This document shows, piece by piece, positions 10,901-17,284 of a DNA stretch of 47,716 nt; the first letter of the stretch is position 1; each line of letters starts with the position of its first letter. The translations under genes were made by a program, and so were the position numbers. Source of the stretch: Methanobacteriota archaeon. GTDB taxonomy: Archaea; Thermoplasmatota; Poseidoniia; Poseidoniales; Thalassarchaeaceae. The stretch covers positions 1 through 47,716 of the forward strand of contig JABIKU010000008.1 of assembly GCA_018654845.1 (NCBI GenBank), given 5' to 3'. Below the pieces are notes generated by a model. The model saw only the letters and a list, made by a program, of their open reading frames with translations, was not told the origin of the DNA and ran no database searches.

Positions 10901-11304
10901 AGCCAAAATGTACGATGATCAATTTCACCATTAGATGGGTCGGTTACCTCCAATATTTGTCCACCTTTTGCAGGTGCTTGTTCTTCTTTCGCACCGATTT
11001 TGTATTGCCAATCATCAAGTTCAGCCAGTGACCATGTAATCACTGTCACTCGAACTTTTTCCACCCCGAATGCAACGCGTTCTTCTAAGGTAGGCTCGAG
11101 CCAAGGATTGCCTAATTCAGGTACATTCTGCTGGGCTGAATCAAACTGATTACCAGCAGGTTGTGAAGGGAAATCATCATTTTTTGAACCGTTATCAAAA
11201 AAAATATTTGTATTCCTTTCAGCAAACTGAGCAGAAGTTACCGCTATCGATAGAGATGAGGATAGCATCAGAAAAACTAAAATCGATGAAATCCGCTTAT
11301 TCAC
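4981..11304 (-). CDS. Giant membrane-anchored subtilisin-like (S8) serine protease
   Basis: The 2107-residue protein has a signal peptide (about 1-25), a propeptide-like region, and an S8 catalytic domain with all key residues. They are Asp205 (ADTGVDFGHPD), His408 (SGSHGTLCAS), the oxyanion Asn near 513 (AIGNGG) and Ser595 (WGGTSLATP). The Asp-to-His spacing is about 200 residues, against roughly 35-60 in common subtilases. The insertion includes two Asp-rich calcium-loop-like segments (DFDNDSNG, DTDNDGLWD). About 1400 residues of beta-sandwich and Ig-like repeats follow. A transmembrane helix lies at about 1995-2014, with an Arg/Lys cluster (KRRRRKR) and an acidic cytoplasmic tail. It is probably displayed on the cell surface to digest exogenous protein. 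The beta-region functions are unknown. Confidence 0.94.
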   Translation of the reverse strand: MNKRISSILVFLMLSSSLSIAVTSAQFAERNTNIFFDNGSKNDDFPSQPAGNQFDSAQQNVPELGNPWLEPTLEERVAFGVEKVRVTVITWSLAELDDWQYKIGAKEEQAPAKGGQILEVTDPSNGEIDHRTFWLDSSFLVKLVGVAGVIAILDAENSPEPFDTTPFEMPDGMQPESVRTGEIHGANDAWERGFTGEGIVVAIADTGVDFGHPDLNGTQARVTDSRSDWSDWPMMFDHNSMYYWLVNGDAYPTRNTWYADTSTVDFDNDSNGVLDNSGHNISGLPTSISGEYHLGEHPDSNLRSKVGTDVPILVVDDEYTGVYRTVYADMDVDGNFTGEKAIKPGSETTGYDTDNDGLWDISGGLVYWVSDGRNGVPYAPTYSARHGYSNRIAGSGDLVLFMLESGSHGTLCASAVAAQGKIASGKVMGMAPNATIASIGNHYSGGHALDGWRWIAEGNDGKPQTAFDQPNIGSFSFGYSSIDDAGADGYSLYLDWLTRVYNNQTTYSVAIGNGGHGFGTTKVPGAANGVFSVGAFSSRSSGSWGQNAPWSNRGPNAIGRMDPDIVSVGWSATGDYPLNLRNNANSAYATWGGTSLATPITAGLLAVVAEAWVKNHGEIPKSQEFRNFVLSTADDRGYEPFVQGGGWFNASRAVNTLEGDNGTWSMSPAQWNSGTFQGEHRDANINYMFPGETQSVDLDFYNSGESDILLSFTPTNFNPIMHQTRTWMSLGNGSENGENDTWDGHQGDRPDLLIPLHLPNTTFALPEDTRQLRARATIDYAAFDGDMNRNSEERVYLEIYRWTDNDGDGIYVEDFDNDSMVDSDDWTESGEFDEVTYWWSNGPNAEVRVGNPFEDARDGLFLGVWNDYGENSDDPVSIEIDWTAFGSGSDDWLSLPSTIVSDANSTDTIQMQIDVPMDAESGLHQHGVLVKSYLIDENGSVAQVPHRNWTLPVVTNVPWSGPFTITPKPLDGNVSNQTLYDEEWISGATRWNWRAESGDWRFLTVDWPAEWATGGTVILDVDWDDNPYTDIDVLWLDETPHGYAADDPDAYGDSTFSITSRSTNNHVGSGRHSWGTYTGTSREVFTVPALAGTHQMILHTALHGVSTNDNPLNVSVGYVAAEEGGFQRYVTDWSEGEGVDAVHVVSTVPMEVESVRAYGWTQPIYLENETAYQDNSGDKMSASWWKNFTLDEVSELSISMNAHDDADLDLYLFRDDNENGEFESSEEIRRSISSTSSESINIDSPDDGFYAIAVLGWSVPSVTVQFWIDIDMIGGNELNITNQMTLSTTEINSIWPNGSLTLAGEVPQSAIQVNLAFLRPESAGIWMGHVEIELVGGISLKLPYEYVLAELAPEVDFIVPENLTHSNQILPVEIHALDTGIGFALDDLNWSPKNNLTTIPNADLVEAIDTDLNFHNLTSIWNSGNHFAMPENLSFREVWINSTVPAVEQWHEYKLNLTDRSGLVDEDWLSVNYDITTPLLALFGIPEFTQQQVLNYTIISEPNLIVYHDDIPILIDENGEGYYQFNLTQIMVAQPGSDSWDPHYYNWGNNLFEVSVTDRAGNNASIANRVIFDNQSSYIRMNGFGHLEFIDADLDPLEMPISLEQMAIGNNLSDGYVYFGTEGDVRTWCFSLLTQYNEVAYQQCGTNLLPNFDPPATSEDTPWGADGDFGPDISLNFTEILNGIYEMRFNLTDWAGNIASQSWELLLDQTTPSVEWELSPASATELSDHRQGLSWTADESVHLRFTHNGIELAEWNGSAGGHFFDLNETGTHEFCIAAWDITEGQFNENHFLECRILTLNASIYQTSVTAPWDGGITTEDSVEAVGRRGPVQELWWWRVGDDSDKYLVPAGLEFVQLQFDLFEGTNDFVIEIHALDKIDSFSLSIIRDTTPPILSFYETINRTSPLETEKVLSGECESGVGVKIWSDIDSQTFLCDSSGEFELLLSVPEVPGMHLIQGVSSDQVNNQNSHSIEVLNQEWVDWAIDDAKNSGPMLWQFLGALGLGLLLIITPAMVSVSLKRRRRKRDEKSIEDSLDELSDILANSKSSDDQLGSSTAGDLESIEPLDWDAVNEEDFPEMEELKAWKARNESIYTIADKPKDDDTIDLD

Positions 11305-11424
11305 ATTTGTTACGGATATTGTCGAGACCTTGTATCTGCCGGCATCGCGATTTCAAAATGATGTGAATATTCACTCATCTTAACAGTCAATATCAAATGG
11401 AAAATGCCGCACGAAAGGCTGGAC

Positions 11425-11500
11425 AGTCCCGTAGTGTAGTGGTCCATCATCTCAGGTTTTGGTCCTGAGGACCCTGGTTCGAATCCGGGCGGGACTACCA
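11425..11500 (+). tRNA. tRNA-Gln (anticodon UUG)
   Basis: A full cloverleaf can be folded. Acceptor AGTCCCG (11425-11431) pairs with CGGGACT (11490-11496). The anticodon stem closes a loop TTTTGGT with anticodon TTG, and the T-arm contains GGTTCGAATCC. The discriminator base is A and the terminal CCA (11498-11500) is encoded. No intron is seen. It is the only plus-strand gene in this part of the window. Confidence 0.95.
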
Positions 11501-11599
11501 CCCATTGGCATATTTCATTTTGCTCGATTAATCAAAATCGTGGTGTTTGCCCCTATGAGTAATAACGAACTGGTATGGTCAAAAAATGAAATTAGAGTA

Positions 11600-12814
11600 T
11601 TATTCTTCAATTTTTTCTGGACTTCGAGAAAGGTCTCTGGTGATGTTTTTCTGGTGAGATTCTAAAGTCCCTCCACCAATTTCAAGCAGCTTTGCATCTC
11701 GCCATAATCGCTCTACTGTGTACTCGCCCACATAGCCATATCCACCCATTACCTGTATGGCTCGATCAGCGATGTTCTTAGCTGCAGTAGTCCCAAATAA
11801 TTTGACTCCATCCGTATCGAGCCGATTGCCCGATTTTTTCAAATCAGTATTTCGGGCTGTATCATAAACATAAGCTCGCATGGCTCGATATTCGGCCCAA
11901 GATTCTCCAATATGTCTCTGAATTTGTCCGAAATCACGAATCTCGCTACCAAATGCCTCTCGCTCGCTTGCATATCGATTCATAGCAGCCAGCGAGCGTC
12001 GTGCAATTCCCAGCCCCATCGCCGCTAAACCAATGCGCTCAATTTCGAGATTTCGCATCATGTGAATCATCGAATCGCCGACACTTCCAACTACATTTTC
12101 GGATGGAACTATACAGTCATCGAAGACTAGTTCTGCTGTGTTACTCGCCCGCATCCCAGTCTTATCGTAGATTTTCTGACCAACCGCGAATCCAGTCATT
12201 CCCTTCTCGACGAGGAAGGTTGTAACTTCAGCCCGGCCCTTCGAATCGGTGCCGGTTCTAGCATACAACCAACATATATCAGCAGGTGTTCCATCCTCGT
12301 CAATCGCCCCGTTTGTAATCCACATTTTTCGGCCATTTATGACCCATTGGCCGTCTTCACGCTGTTTAGCAGTCGTCTGCATGCCTAACACATCCGTGCC
12401 GTATCCTGGCTCGCTCATCGCCATGCAGCCTACCCATTCACCGCTGCAAACTTTAGGTAATATGCGGGCTTTTTGCGCTTCGTTACCATTGTGAGCGAGG
12501 TTATTGACCATCAATTGAGCATGGGCGAGATATGCTAAGCACAACCCAGGATCAGAGTAACTCAACTCTTCGTTGACAATCGCCACCGCCGTCGCATCCA
12601 TTCCACTTCCACCATATTCTTCAGGAACTGAAATGCCGAGTAAACCATACTCTCCGAGTTTACGAAATAGGTCTAGATTAAATTTTTCTTCTCGATCATA
12701 TTCAAGGGCTTGAGGCTCGACCTCTTCTGCAACAAAATCTCGAATCATCGAGCGGAGCATTGTATGTTCTTCGGTCGGATTCGCCAAATCTATGCTCTGC
12801 CAATCATCACTCAT
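11600..12814 (-). CDS. Acyl-CoA dehydrogenase (isovaleryl/long-chain-type active site)
   Basis: The 404-residue flavoprotein has typical family length and motifs: the FAD/substrate segment MAMSEPGYGTDV, WITNG, and an Arg-rich C-terminal helix. The usual medium/short-chain catalytic Glu position (EGT) is replaced by Gly in IGGGTLESH. A Glu is instead present in the LEIERIGLA helix (about residue 259), where isovaleryl- and long-chain-type dehydrogenases hold their base. The enzyme would oxidise an acyl-CoA to the 2-enoyl-CoA and pass electrons to ETF. It could serve branched-chain amino acid or fatty acid breakdown. The ATG at 12814 fits the family N-terminus. It lies 70 bp downstream of the alpha/beta hydrolase gene on the same strand. 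Confidence 0.94.
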   Translation of the reverse strand: MSDDWQSIDLANPTEEHTMLRSMIRDFVAEEVEPQALEYDREEKFNLDLFRKLGEYGLLGISVPEEYGGSGMDATAVAIVNEELSYSDPGLCLAYLAHAQLMVNNLAHNGNEAQKARILPKVCSGEWVGCMAMSEPGYGTDVLGMQTTAKQREDGQWVINGRKMWITNGAIDEDGTPADICWLYARTGTDSKGRAEVTTFLVEKGMTGFAVGQKIYDKTGMRASNTAELVFDDCIVPSENVVGSVGDSMIHMMRNLEIERIGLAAMGLGIARRSLAAMNRYASEREAFGSEIRDFGQIQRHIGESWAEYRAMRAYVYDTARNTDLKKSGNRLDTDGVKLFGTTAAKNIADRAIQVMGGYGYVGEYTVERLWRDAKLLEIGGGTLESHQKNITRDLSRSPEKIEE

Positions 12815-12884
12815 GCCTATGGCATGGGTGGTTAACCTATGAGCGATTCTGCTTTACAGAAAAAAATAAGACTACTTTCATTAT

Positions 12885-13793
12885 TCACTTTTCCAGCGAA
12901 TTTAATAGAAAATTCTTTGCAAATTTATGAGCATGTGCACGCCCTTCAGGATGTCCTTTGGCGTGGCAGCCAACATTTTGTGCAATCATGAATGCTGAAT
13001 ATCGCTCCATCGGTTCATTCATCGGTAAACGCATCCCTGGTTCAATTTCTGCTGACATATTGCCATCAGCATCAATTTCAACAGTGCGATAATCCAAAAT
13101 GATTGCATCTGCTAACCATTCTAATGGTTTTTCTGAATCAAAGGAATGGTGTGCTCCTTCTATTTCTTCAACTTCGATATTGACGCCGTGTGGAGAAACG
13201 ATTTTTATGAAATCATAAACGAACTTAATCGGCGTCCAATCATCGATTGTACCGTGCATAATCTGAATTGGTGCACTTGACCAATCTTGAATTTCAGGAC
13301 GAATATGCGCCCCGGGATAGAATGGTAAATGTGCAGCAAACCTCAATCCACTAGGTGAGAGGGCTGCTGCAATTGGTTCCCAAGCTGCATAGAGTGAAAC
13401 GGTCCCCCCTAGACTCCAACCGGTAATTGCAGTGCGAGTTTCATCGATTTGAGGATGATTTGCAAGCCAATTCAGAGCATTGAATGCATCCGCAGTCATC
13501 ATCGCATGAGTCACCCGAATCTGATCAGTGACAACATTCTCGACTTCTCGAGATTCGAAGCAGTCTATCTGAAAAACTGCCAATCCTGCTTCGACCCAAA
13601 TTGCCACATGGTCATCGTGATGATCAGCCCAACCCTTGCTTCCGTGCAATGCAACAACACAGGCAAAAGGGCCTTGGCCTGAAGGAAGGTGAAGTCTTCC
13701 GAAAACCTGGTGTTTAGGTGCGGCATCTAAGTGATTGAGAATGTGGTAAAGTTCGAAAGGACTTGAAGAATTGAAAAAAATCTTTTCACTCAT
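12885..13793 (-). CDS. Alpha/beta hydrolase, dienelactone-hydrolase-like
   Basis: In this 302-residue protein the nucleophile elbow is GWSLGG with Ser127, and a candidate acid is Asp184/185 in HGTIDDWTP. The catalytic His is in EGAHHSF (about 215-216). The fold order matches the dienelactone hydrolase branch, but that enzyme uses Cys as nucleophile, so this protein is more likely an esterase or peptidase-like hydrolase of unknown substrate. It has no signal peptide. It starts only 8 bp after the dsbB stop on the same strand, suggesting co-transcription with asnS-dsbB. A C-terminal extension after the His (about 80 residues) contains CHAKGHPEGRAHAHKF, a His/Cys-rich segment that could bind metal but is untested. 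Confidence 0.8.
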   Translation of the reverse strand: MSEKIFFNSSSPFELYHILNHLDAAPKHQVFGRLHLPSGQGPFACVVALHGSKGWADHHDDHVAIWVEAGLAVFQIDCFESREVENVVTDQIRVTHAMMTADAFNALNWLANHPQIDETRTAITGWSLGGTVSLYAAWEPIAAALSPSGLRFAAHLPFYPGAHIRPEIQDWSSAPIQIMHGTIDDWTPIKFVYDFIKIVSPHGVNIEVEEIEGAHHSFDSEKPLEWLADAIILDYRTVEIDADGNMSAEIEPGMRLPMNEPMERYSAFMIAQNVGCHAKGHPEGRAHAHKFAKNFLLNSLEK

Positions 13794-13801
13794 ACTATCG
13801 C

Positions 13802-14359
13802 CTATTCATTCTCATCATCATAGTAAACATCCTCGACAAAGAGGAGGAGGGCGAATATCAACAAAAATCCAGCAAATGCCATCATTGGAATTGTCATGAA
13901 TCCAAATACATCGAGATAACGTGTTGTGCATGGATTCATCGGGTCGCAACTCGTTGAATGAATATTGAAAACTTGAATTCTGATGTGATAAAGAGAGATT
14001 AATCCACCGATTCCTGAGAGCAGTAATCCATAAAATTTGATGCCATAATCAGAGCGAATAAATCCAGCCATCAAAATAAATGCTAGTGGATACATAAAAA
14101 TTCGTTGAAACCAGCAATATCGACATGGGACGAGGTGAGCGATTTCAGACAAATATAGGCTTCCTAACATGCAAAATGCTGCGATATATGCTGCGAACAT
14201 CAATGCATTACGATTGTGGGAAGATCGCAGATCCGCCAACATTTTAGCTGATCCGGGTGAAAAATTTGCAGCAATTATCAAACCGATTAGCCCGATGCCA
14301 GAAATAAATGAGAGAATCGAAAGATAACCAAAAATTGTACTTACGGTTGCTAATCCCAT
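13802..14359 (-). CDS. dsbB: Disulfide bond formation protein DsbB/BdbC family
   Basis: The 185-residue membrane protein has four to five hydrophobic segments. It has the DsbB signature VPCRYCWFQRIFMYPL with CxxC at Cys79 and Cys82, and a second redox pair Cys138/Cys144 (CDPMNPC) in the following extracytoplasmic loop. This is the arrangement by which DsbB passes electrons from a DsbA-type thioredoxin to quinone. It lies 15 bp downstream of asnS and 8 bp upstream of an alpha/beta hydrolase. Its likely partners here are the CxxC proteins at 20885-21577 and 23088-24011. It coexists with a VKOR-type oxidase 7 kb away. Confidence 0.88.
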   Translation of the reverse strand: MGLATVSTIFGYLSILSFISGIGLIGLIIAANFSPGSAKMLADLRSSHNRNALMFAAYIAAFCMLGSLYLSEIAHLVPCRYCWFQRIFMYPLAFILMAGFIRSDYGIKFYGLLLSGIGGLISLYHIRIQVFNIHSTSCDPMNPCTTRYLDVFGFMTIPMMAFAGFLLIFALLLFVEDVYYDDENE

Positions 14360-14374
14360 AATTTCACATCATTC

Positions 14375-15712
14375 TCAAGGAGTCACTCGGCGACTATCTC
14401 GTGGGAAAGGAATAGTCTCTCTGATATGATCAGCCCCGGTTAACCAAGTCACTACTCTGTCAACACCCATACCGAATCCGCCGTGTGGTACACCACCATA
14501 TCGGCGGATATCGATGTAAAATTCGTAGGCATCTCGCGGTGTTCCTTCTTCATCAATTCGTTCGAGGATTTCTTTTTCTGACCATGTTCTTTCGCCACCA
14601 CCGATGATTTCACCATAACCTTCTGGCGCTAATAAATCGTGACAAAGCACATATTTTGGATCTTCAGGATCAGGGCGGTGATAGAATGGTTTGGCTATTC
14701 TAGGGTAATGAGTTAAGAAATGTGGGACCTCAAAATCAGCGGTCAGAACCTTTTCCTTTGAATAATCTAAATCTTGACCCCACTCGACGTCAACACCCAT
14801 TCCTTGCAAGGTTTCAACCGCCTCATCGTAGCGCATTCGTGGATATGGATTGTCTGCATATTGTGCAACTAAATCGAGGTCGCGGCCGACCTCGGTAAGT
14901 TCTTCTTCTCGCTCATCGAGAAGAGTGCGAGCAATGTGTCGAACAACACCTTCACCGTGCTCCATAATATCTGCATTGGACGCCCAAGCCATTTCCATTT
15001 CTGCATGCCAAAATTCAGTTAAATGGCGGCGAGTGCGTGATTTTTCTGCTCGGAATGAAGGAGCCATTGTGTAAAGTCGCTCTAATGCAGGCATTGCTGC
15101 CTCAGCGTAAAGCTGCCATGATTGAGTTAGGTAGGCTTTGCGACCGAAATAGGGTACCTCGAACAGAGTGCTGCCACCTTCTACGGCTCCAGCAACGAAG
15201 TTAGGTGCTTGATATTCAACGAAATCGAGGTCGCGGAAATAGGAATGGACTGCCCCGAATACGGTCGAACGCATTTTCAGCATCGTCGTCATTCGGCCGG
15301 TGCGAAGGTACAGATGACGGTTGTCGAGAAGGAATTCTGTTTCTCCACCATCGGCTTCGGCCATCGCAGATTCAGTAATTGGGAAAGGGCGCTCAGGATT
15401 TACACCACCTACGATTTCACAAGATGTCACTTGAATTTCATAGCCATGTTCGCGATCAGTAGATTGGACAGTTCCACGAATGATGACACTGGATTCAATT
15501 AATGCGGTTTTCATCGCTTCAAATGCCTCGTCACCAATAGTATCTCGCTTAACAACGCACTGAACATTACCGGTTGAATCGCGTAAGACAATGAAACGGA
15601 TCTTATTTGAGCCGCGGGACCGATGTATCCACCCCATCAACTCGACTTCTTTACCGTTGTAATTACCGGCAAGAACATCTCCAATCCACGTATCTTTTGC
15701 CAAGTGTGTCAC
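14375..15712 (-). CDS. asnS: Asparaginyl-tRNA synthetase
   Basis: The 445-residue class IIb synthetase has an N-terminal OB-fold anticodon-binding domain (GWIHRSRGSNKIRFIVLRD, near residues 28-46). The catalytic domain contains EGGSTLFEVPYFGRKAYL, motif 2 (FRAEKSRTRRHLTEFWHAE) and motif 3 (GFGMGVDRVVTWLTG). The WHAEMEMAW and DHIRETIPFPRD segments fit AsnRS better than archaeal AspRS, since AsnRS has this EMAW motif. It charges tRNA-Asn with Asn, so the organism may not depend on GatCAB-type amidation for Asn. It heads a probable asnS-dsbB-hydrolase unit. The upstream 190 bp is AT-rich and holds no other gene until tRNA-Lys. Confidence 0.9.
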   Translation of the reverse strand: MTHLAKDTWIGDVLAGNYNGKEVELMGWIHRSRGSNKIRFIVLRDSTGNVQCVVKRDTIGDEAFEAMKTALIESSVIIRGTVQSTDREHGYEIQVTSCEIVGGVNPERPFPITESAMAEADGGETEFLLDNRHLYLRTGRMTTMLKMRSTVFGAVHSYFRDLDFVEYQAPNFVAGAVEGGSTLFEVPYFGRKAYLTQSWQLYAEAAMPALERLYTMAPSFRAEKSRTRRHLTEFWHAEMEMAWASNADIMEHGEGVVRHIARTLLDEREEELTEVGRDLDLVAQYADNPYPRMRYDEAVETLQGMGVDVEWGQDLDYSKEKVLTADFEVPHFLTHYPRIAKPFYHRPDPEDPKYVLCHDLLAPEGYGEIIGGGERTWSEKEILERIDEEGTPRDAYEFYIDIRRYGGVPHGGFGMGVDRVVTWLTGADHIRETIPFPRDSRRVTP

Positions 15713-15906
15713 TCTCCGTACTCATGCGCTACGCCACTAACATATCAAAGTCAGCCTTTGGCTGTGCCTCAAATGAAAATTAATTGGAGTAGTCTTCGAC
15801 ACATTATTATTTCATTGATTTATGAGAATATACTATGAAAAATAATGATTTATTCCTGAAAATCGTGTCTATAAATCACTCAGCCAATCGGCCGAGTGGT
15901 ATATTT

Positions 15907-15983
15907 TGGCGGGTCTGACGGGGTTCGAACCCGCGACCGCCCGGTTAAGAGCCGGGTGCTCTACCTGACTAAGCTACAGACCC
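15907..15983 (-). tRNA. tRNA-Lys (anticodon CUU)
   Basis: On the minus strand acceptor GGGTCTG pairs with CAGACCC. The anticodon stem CCCGG/CCGGG closes the loop CTCTTAA with anticodon CTT, and the T-arm contains GGGTTCGAACCCC. The discriminator is G, followed by encoded CCA (15909-15907). No intron is visible. Confidence 0.95.
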
Positions 15984-16005
15984 AGCCCGCCGACTTGGCA
16001 CCCCT

Positions 16006-16013
16006 CTTTAATC
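16006..16013 (-). promoter_or_regulatory. Possible box A for tRNA-Lys
   Basis: Minus-strand TTAAAGAG is centred about 26 bp upstream of the tRNA-Lys 5' end, the expected distance for an archaeal TATA element. The match to consensus is only moderate. Confidence 0.3.
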
Positions 16014-16032
16014 GGAACGGTCGAGATAATGC

Positions 16033-16761
16033 TCAAGTGAGTCTACCATTCTCATTAACAAGAGTTAGAACGCCTCCGCTCGAAGCGAGGATAACTGCGT
16101 CACAGATGCCAACAAAAAGGCCAACTTCGACTACACCAGCGATACTCAATATTTTTGTTTCCAATGATGAAGGAGTGCTTATTGAATCTCCAAATTTACA
16201 GTCCAAAATGTAGCCACCATTGTCTGTAATAAATGGTTCAACTCCACCACGTCGAGAAACTTTGCCGGGGCAAATTTCTGCGACTCGATCTGCTGTTCGA
16301 CGCCACTCAAAAGGAAGAACTTCGATTGGTAAATCAAACGCACCAAGCGTCGAAACTTGTTTTCGATCATCAGCGACTACTACCATACCATTGCTTGACT
16401 GTGCAACAATTTTTTCTCGTGTTAAAGCACCTCCGCCTCCTTTGATAAGAGCAAAATTGCCATCAAATTCATCCGCTCCATCAATGACTAGATCTAGCCC
16501 ACCAGTTTCAGCAAGTGAAACTAACGGGATGCCTACCTGATCTGCTAGAATACGTGTTGCTTCACTGGTCGGCACACCGACTACTTCGAGACCTTCTTCA
16601 GCAATTCGTCGGCCAATCTCAATCACAGTATATTTGACTGTTGAGCCGGTTCCAAGGCCGAGTTTCATTCCGTTACGAATAAAATCACAAGCGGCAATCC
16701 CGGCCTCGCGCTTCAACTCCTCAACCTCAGACACAGATGAGGCCAAACGTGGGACAAACAT
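16033..16761 (-). CDS. rpiA: Ribose-5-phosphate isomerase A
   Basis: The 242-residue protein interconverts ribose 5-phosphate and ribulose 5-phosphate for nucleotide precursor supply. Family motifs are clear: the phosphate-binding GLGTGST (residues 35-41), the active-site DGADEFDG (Asp94, Asp97, Glu98), KGGGGALTREK (Lys107, Glu116) and a C-terminal VEVGLFVGICD segment. The length matches the archaeal and bacterial RpiA family. The ATG at 16761 leaves a 15-20 residue N-terminal extension; a slightly later start is possible. It is divergent from the RNase P RNA gene, with about 180 bp between them. Confidence 0.95.
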   Translation of the reverse strand: MFVPRLASSVSEVEELKREAGIAACDFIRNGMKLGLGTGSTVKYTVIEIGRRIAEEGLEVVGVPTSEATRILADQVGIPLVSLAETGGLDLVIDGADEFDGNFALIKGGGGALTREKIVAQSSNGMVVVADDRKQVSTLGAFDLPIEVLPFEWRRTADRVAEICPGKVSRRGGVEPFITDNGGYILDCKFGDSISTPSSLETKILSIAGVVEVGLFVGICDAVILASSGGVLTLVNENGRLT

Positions 16762-16943
16762 GATGCTTACCCTGTGAAAGAACGTCTAAGATACCAGATT
16801 TATGACGAATAAAGGTAAACTGAAAGTAGTATAACGAGATATTTTGTAGGGTTGAAAGTTGTATTACAAGCACATGAAAATGAGTCTAAAATGGTCGGAG
16901 AGCCTACCGTTGGGTTCTTCAGCACCGAGTATAGCGGTAATAT

Positions 16944-17242
16944 GAGGGAGCAGGAGGGTCACTGACAGTGTACGACACTGAGGAAAGTCCCCTCTCCAAG
17001 ATGGAAGCGGCCCGATTTACGTCGGGGGTCCGGGAGGGCCGGCTCTGCAACAGAAACGAACCACATCAGTCGAGTACGGTGAACCCGAAGGGGCGAGGTT
17101 GTCTGAATCGTGGCTGGAACGAGCACCCCCGCTGGAGCAAGTCCAAGCAGTCCCGTAGCTCATCGGTAGGGACAGGTAGGATGCTAAGTTGAATGTGACC
17201 AGCTGAAAGGTGAACAGAAAGGGGCTTACTCCCTGCACCCTC
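16944..17242 (+). ncRNA. rnpB: RNase P RNA (archaeal type A-like)
   Basis: This is the catalytic RNA that matures tRNA 5' ends. The universal 5' core GAGGAAAGTCC is at 16980-16990 and the 3' core ACAGAAAGGGGCTTAC at 17214-17229. Helix P1 can be drawn between GAGGG (16944-16948) and CCCTC (17238-17242), then an A-A mismatch, then GCAGG (16950-16954) with CCTGC (17232-17236). About 299 nt is normal for the type A form. Other conserved-region sequence is seen near 17041-17060 (GGCTCTGCAACAGAAACG). Short open frames on both strands here are chance. The exact ends are set by P1 and could extend a few bases. Confidence 0.93.
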
Positions 17243-17284
17243 GCTTAATTTGATTGCGTCAGCGTTGAAAATGAAACTTCGGAG

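Noticed and set aside
16968-17238. ORFs on both strands at the RNase P locus
   Set aside because: They lie inside the RNase P RNA core, have no ribosome sites, and their products look like chance.
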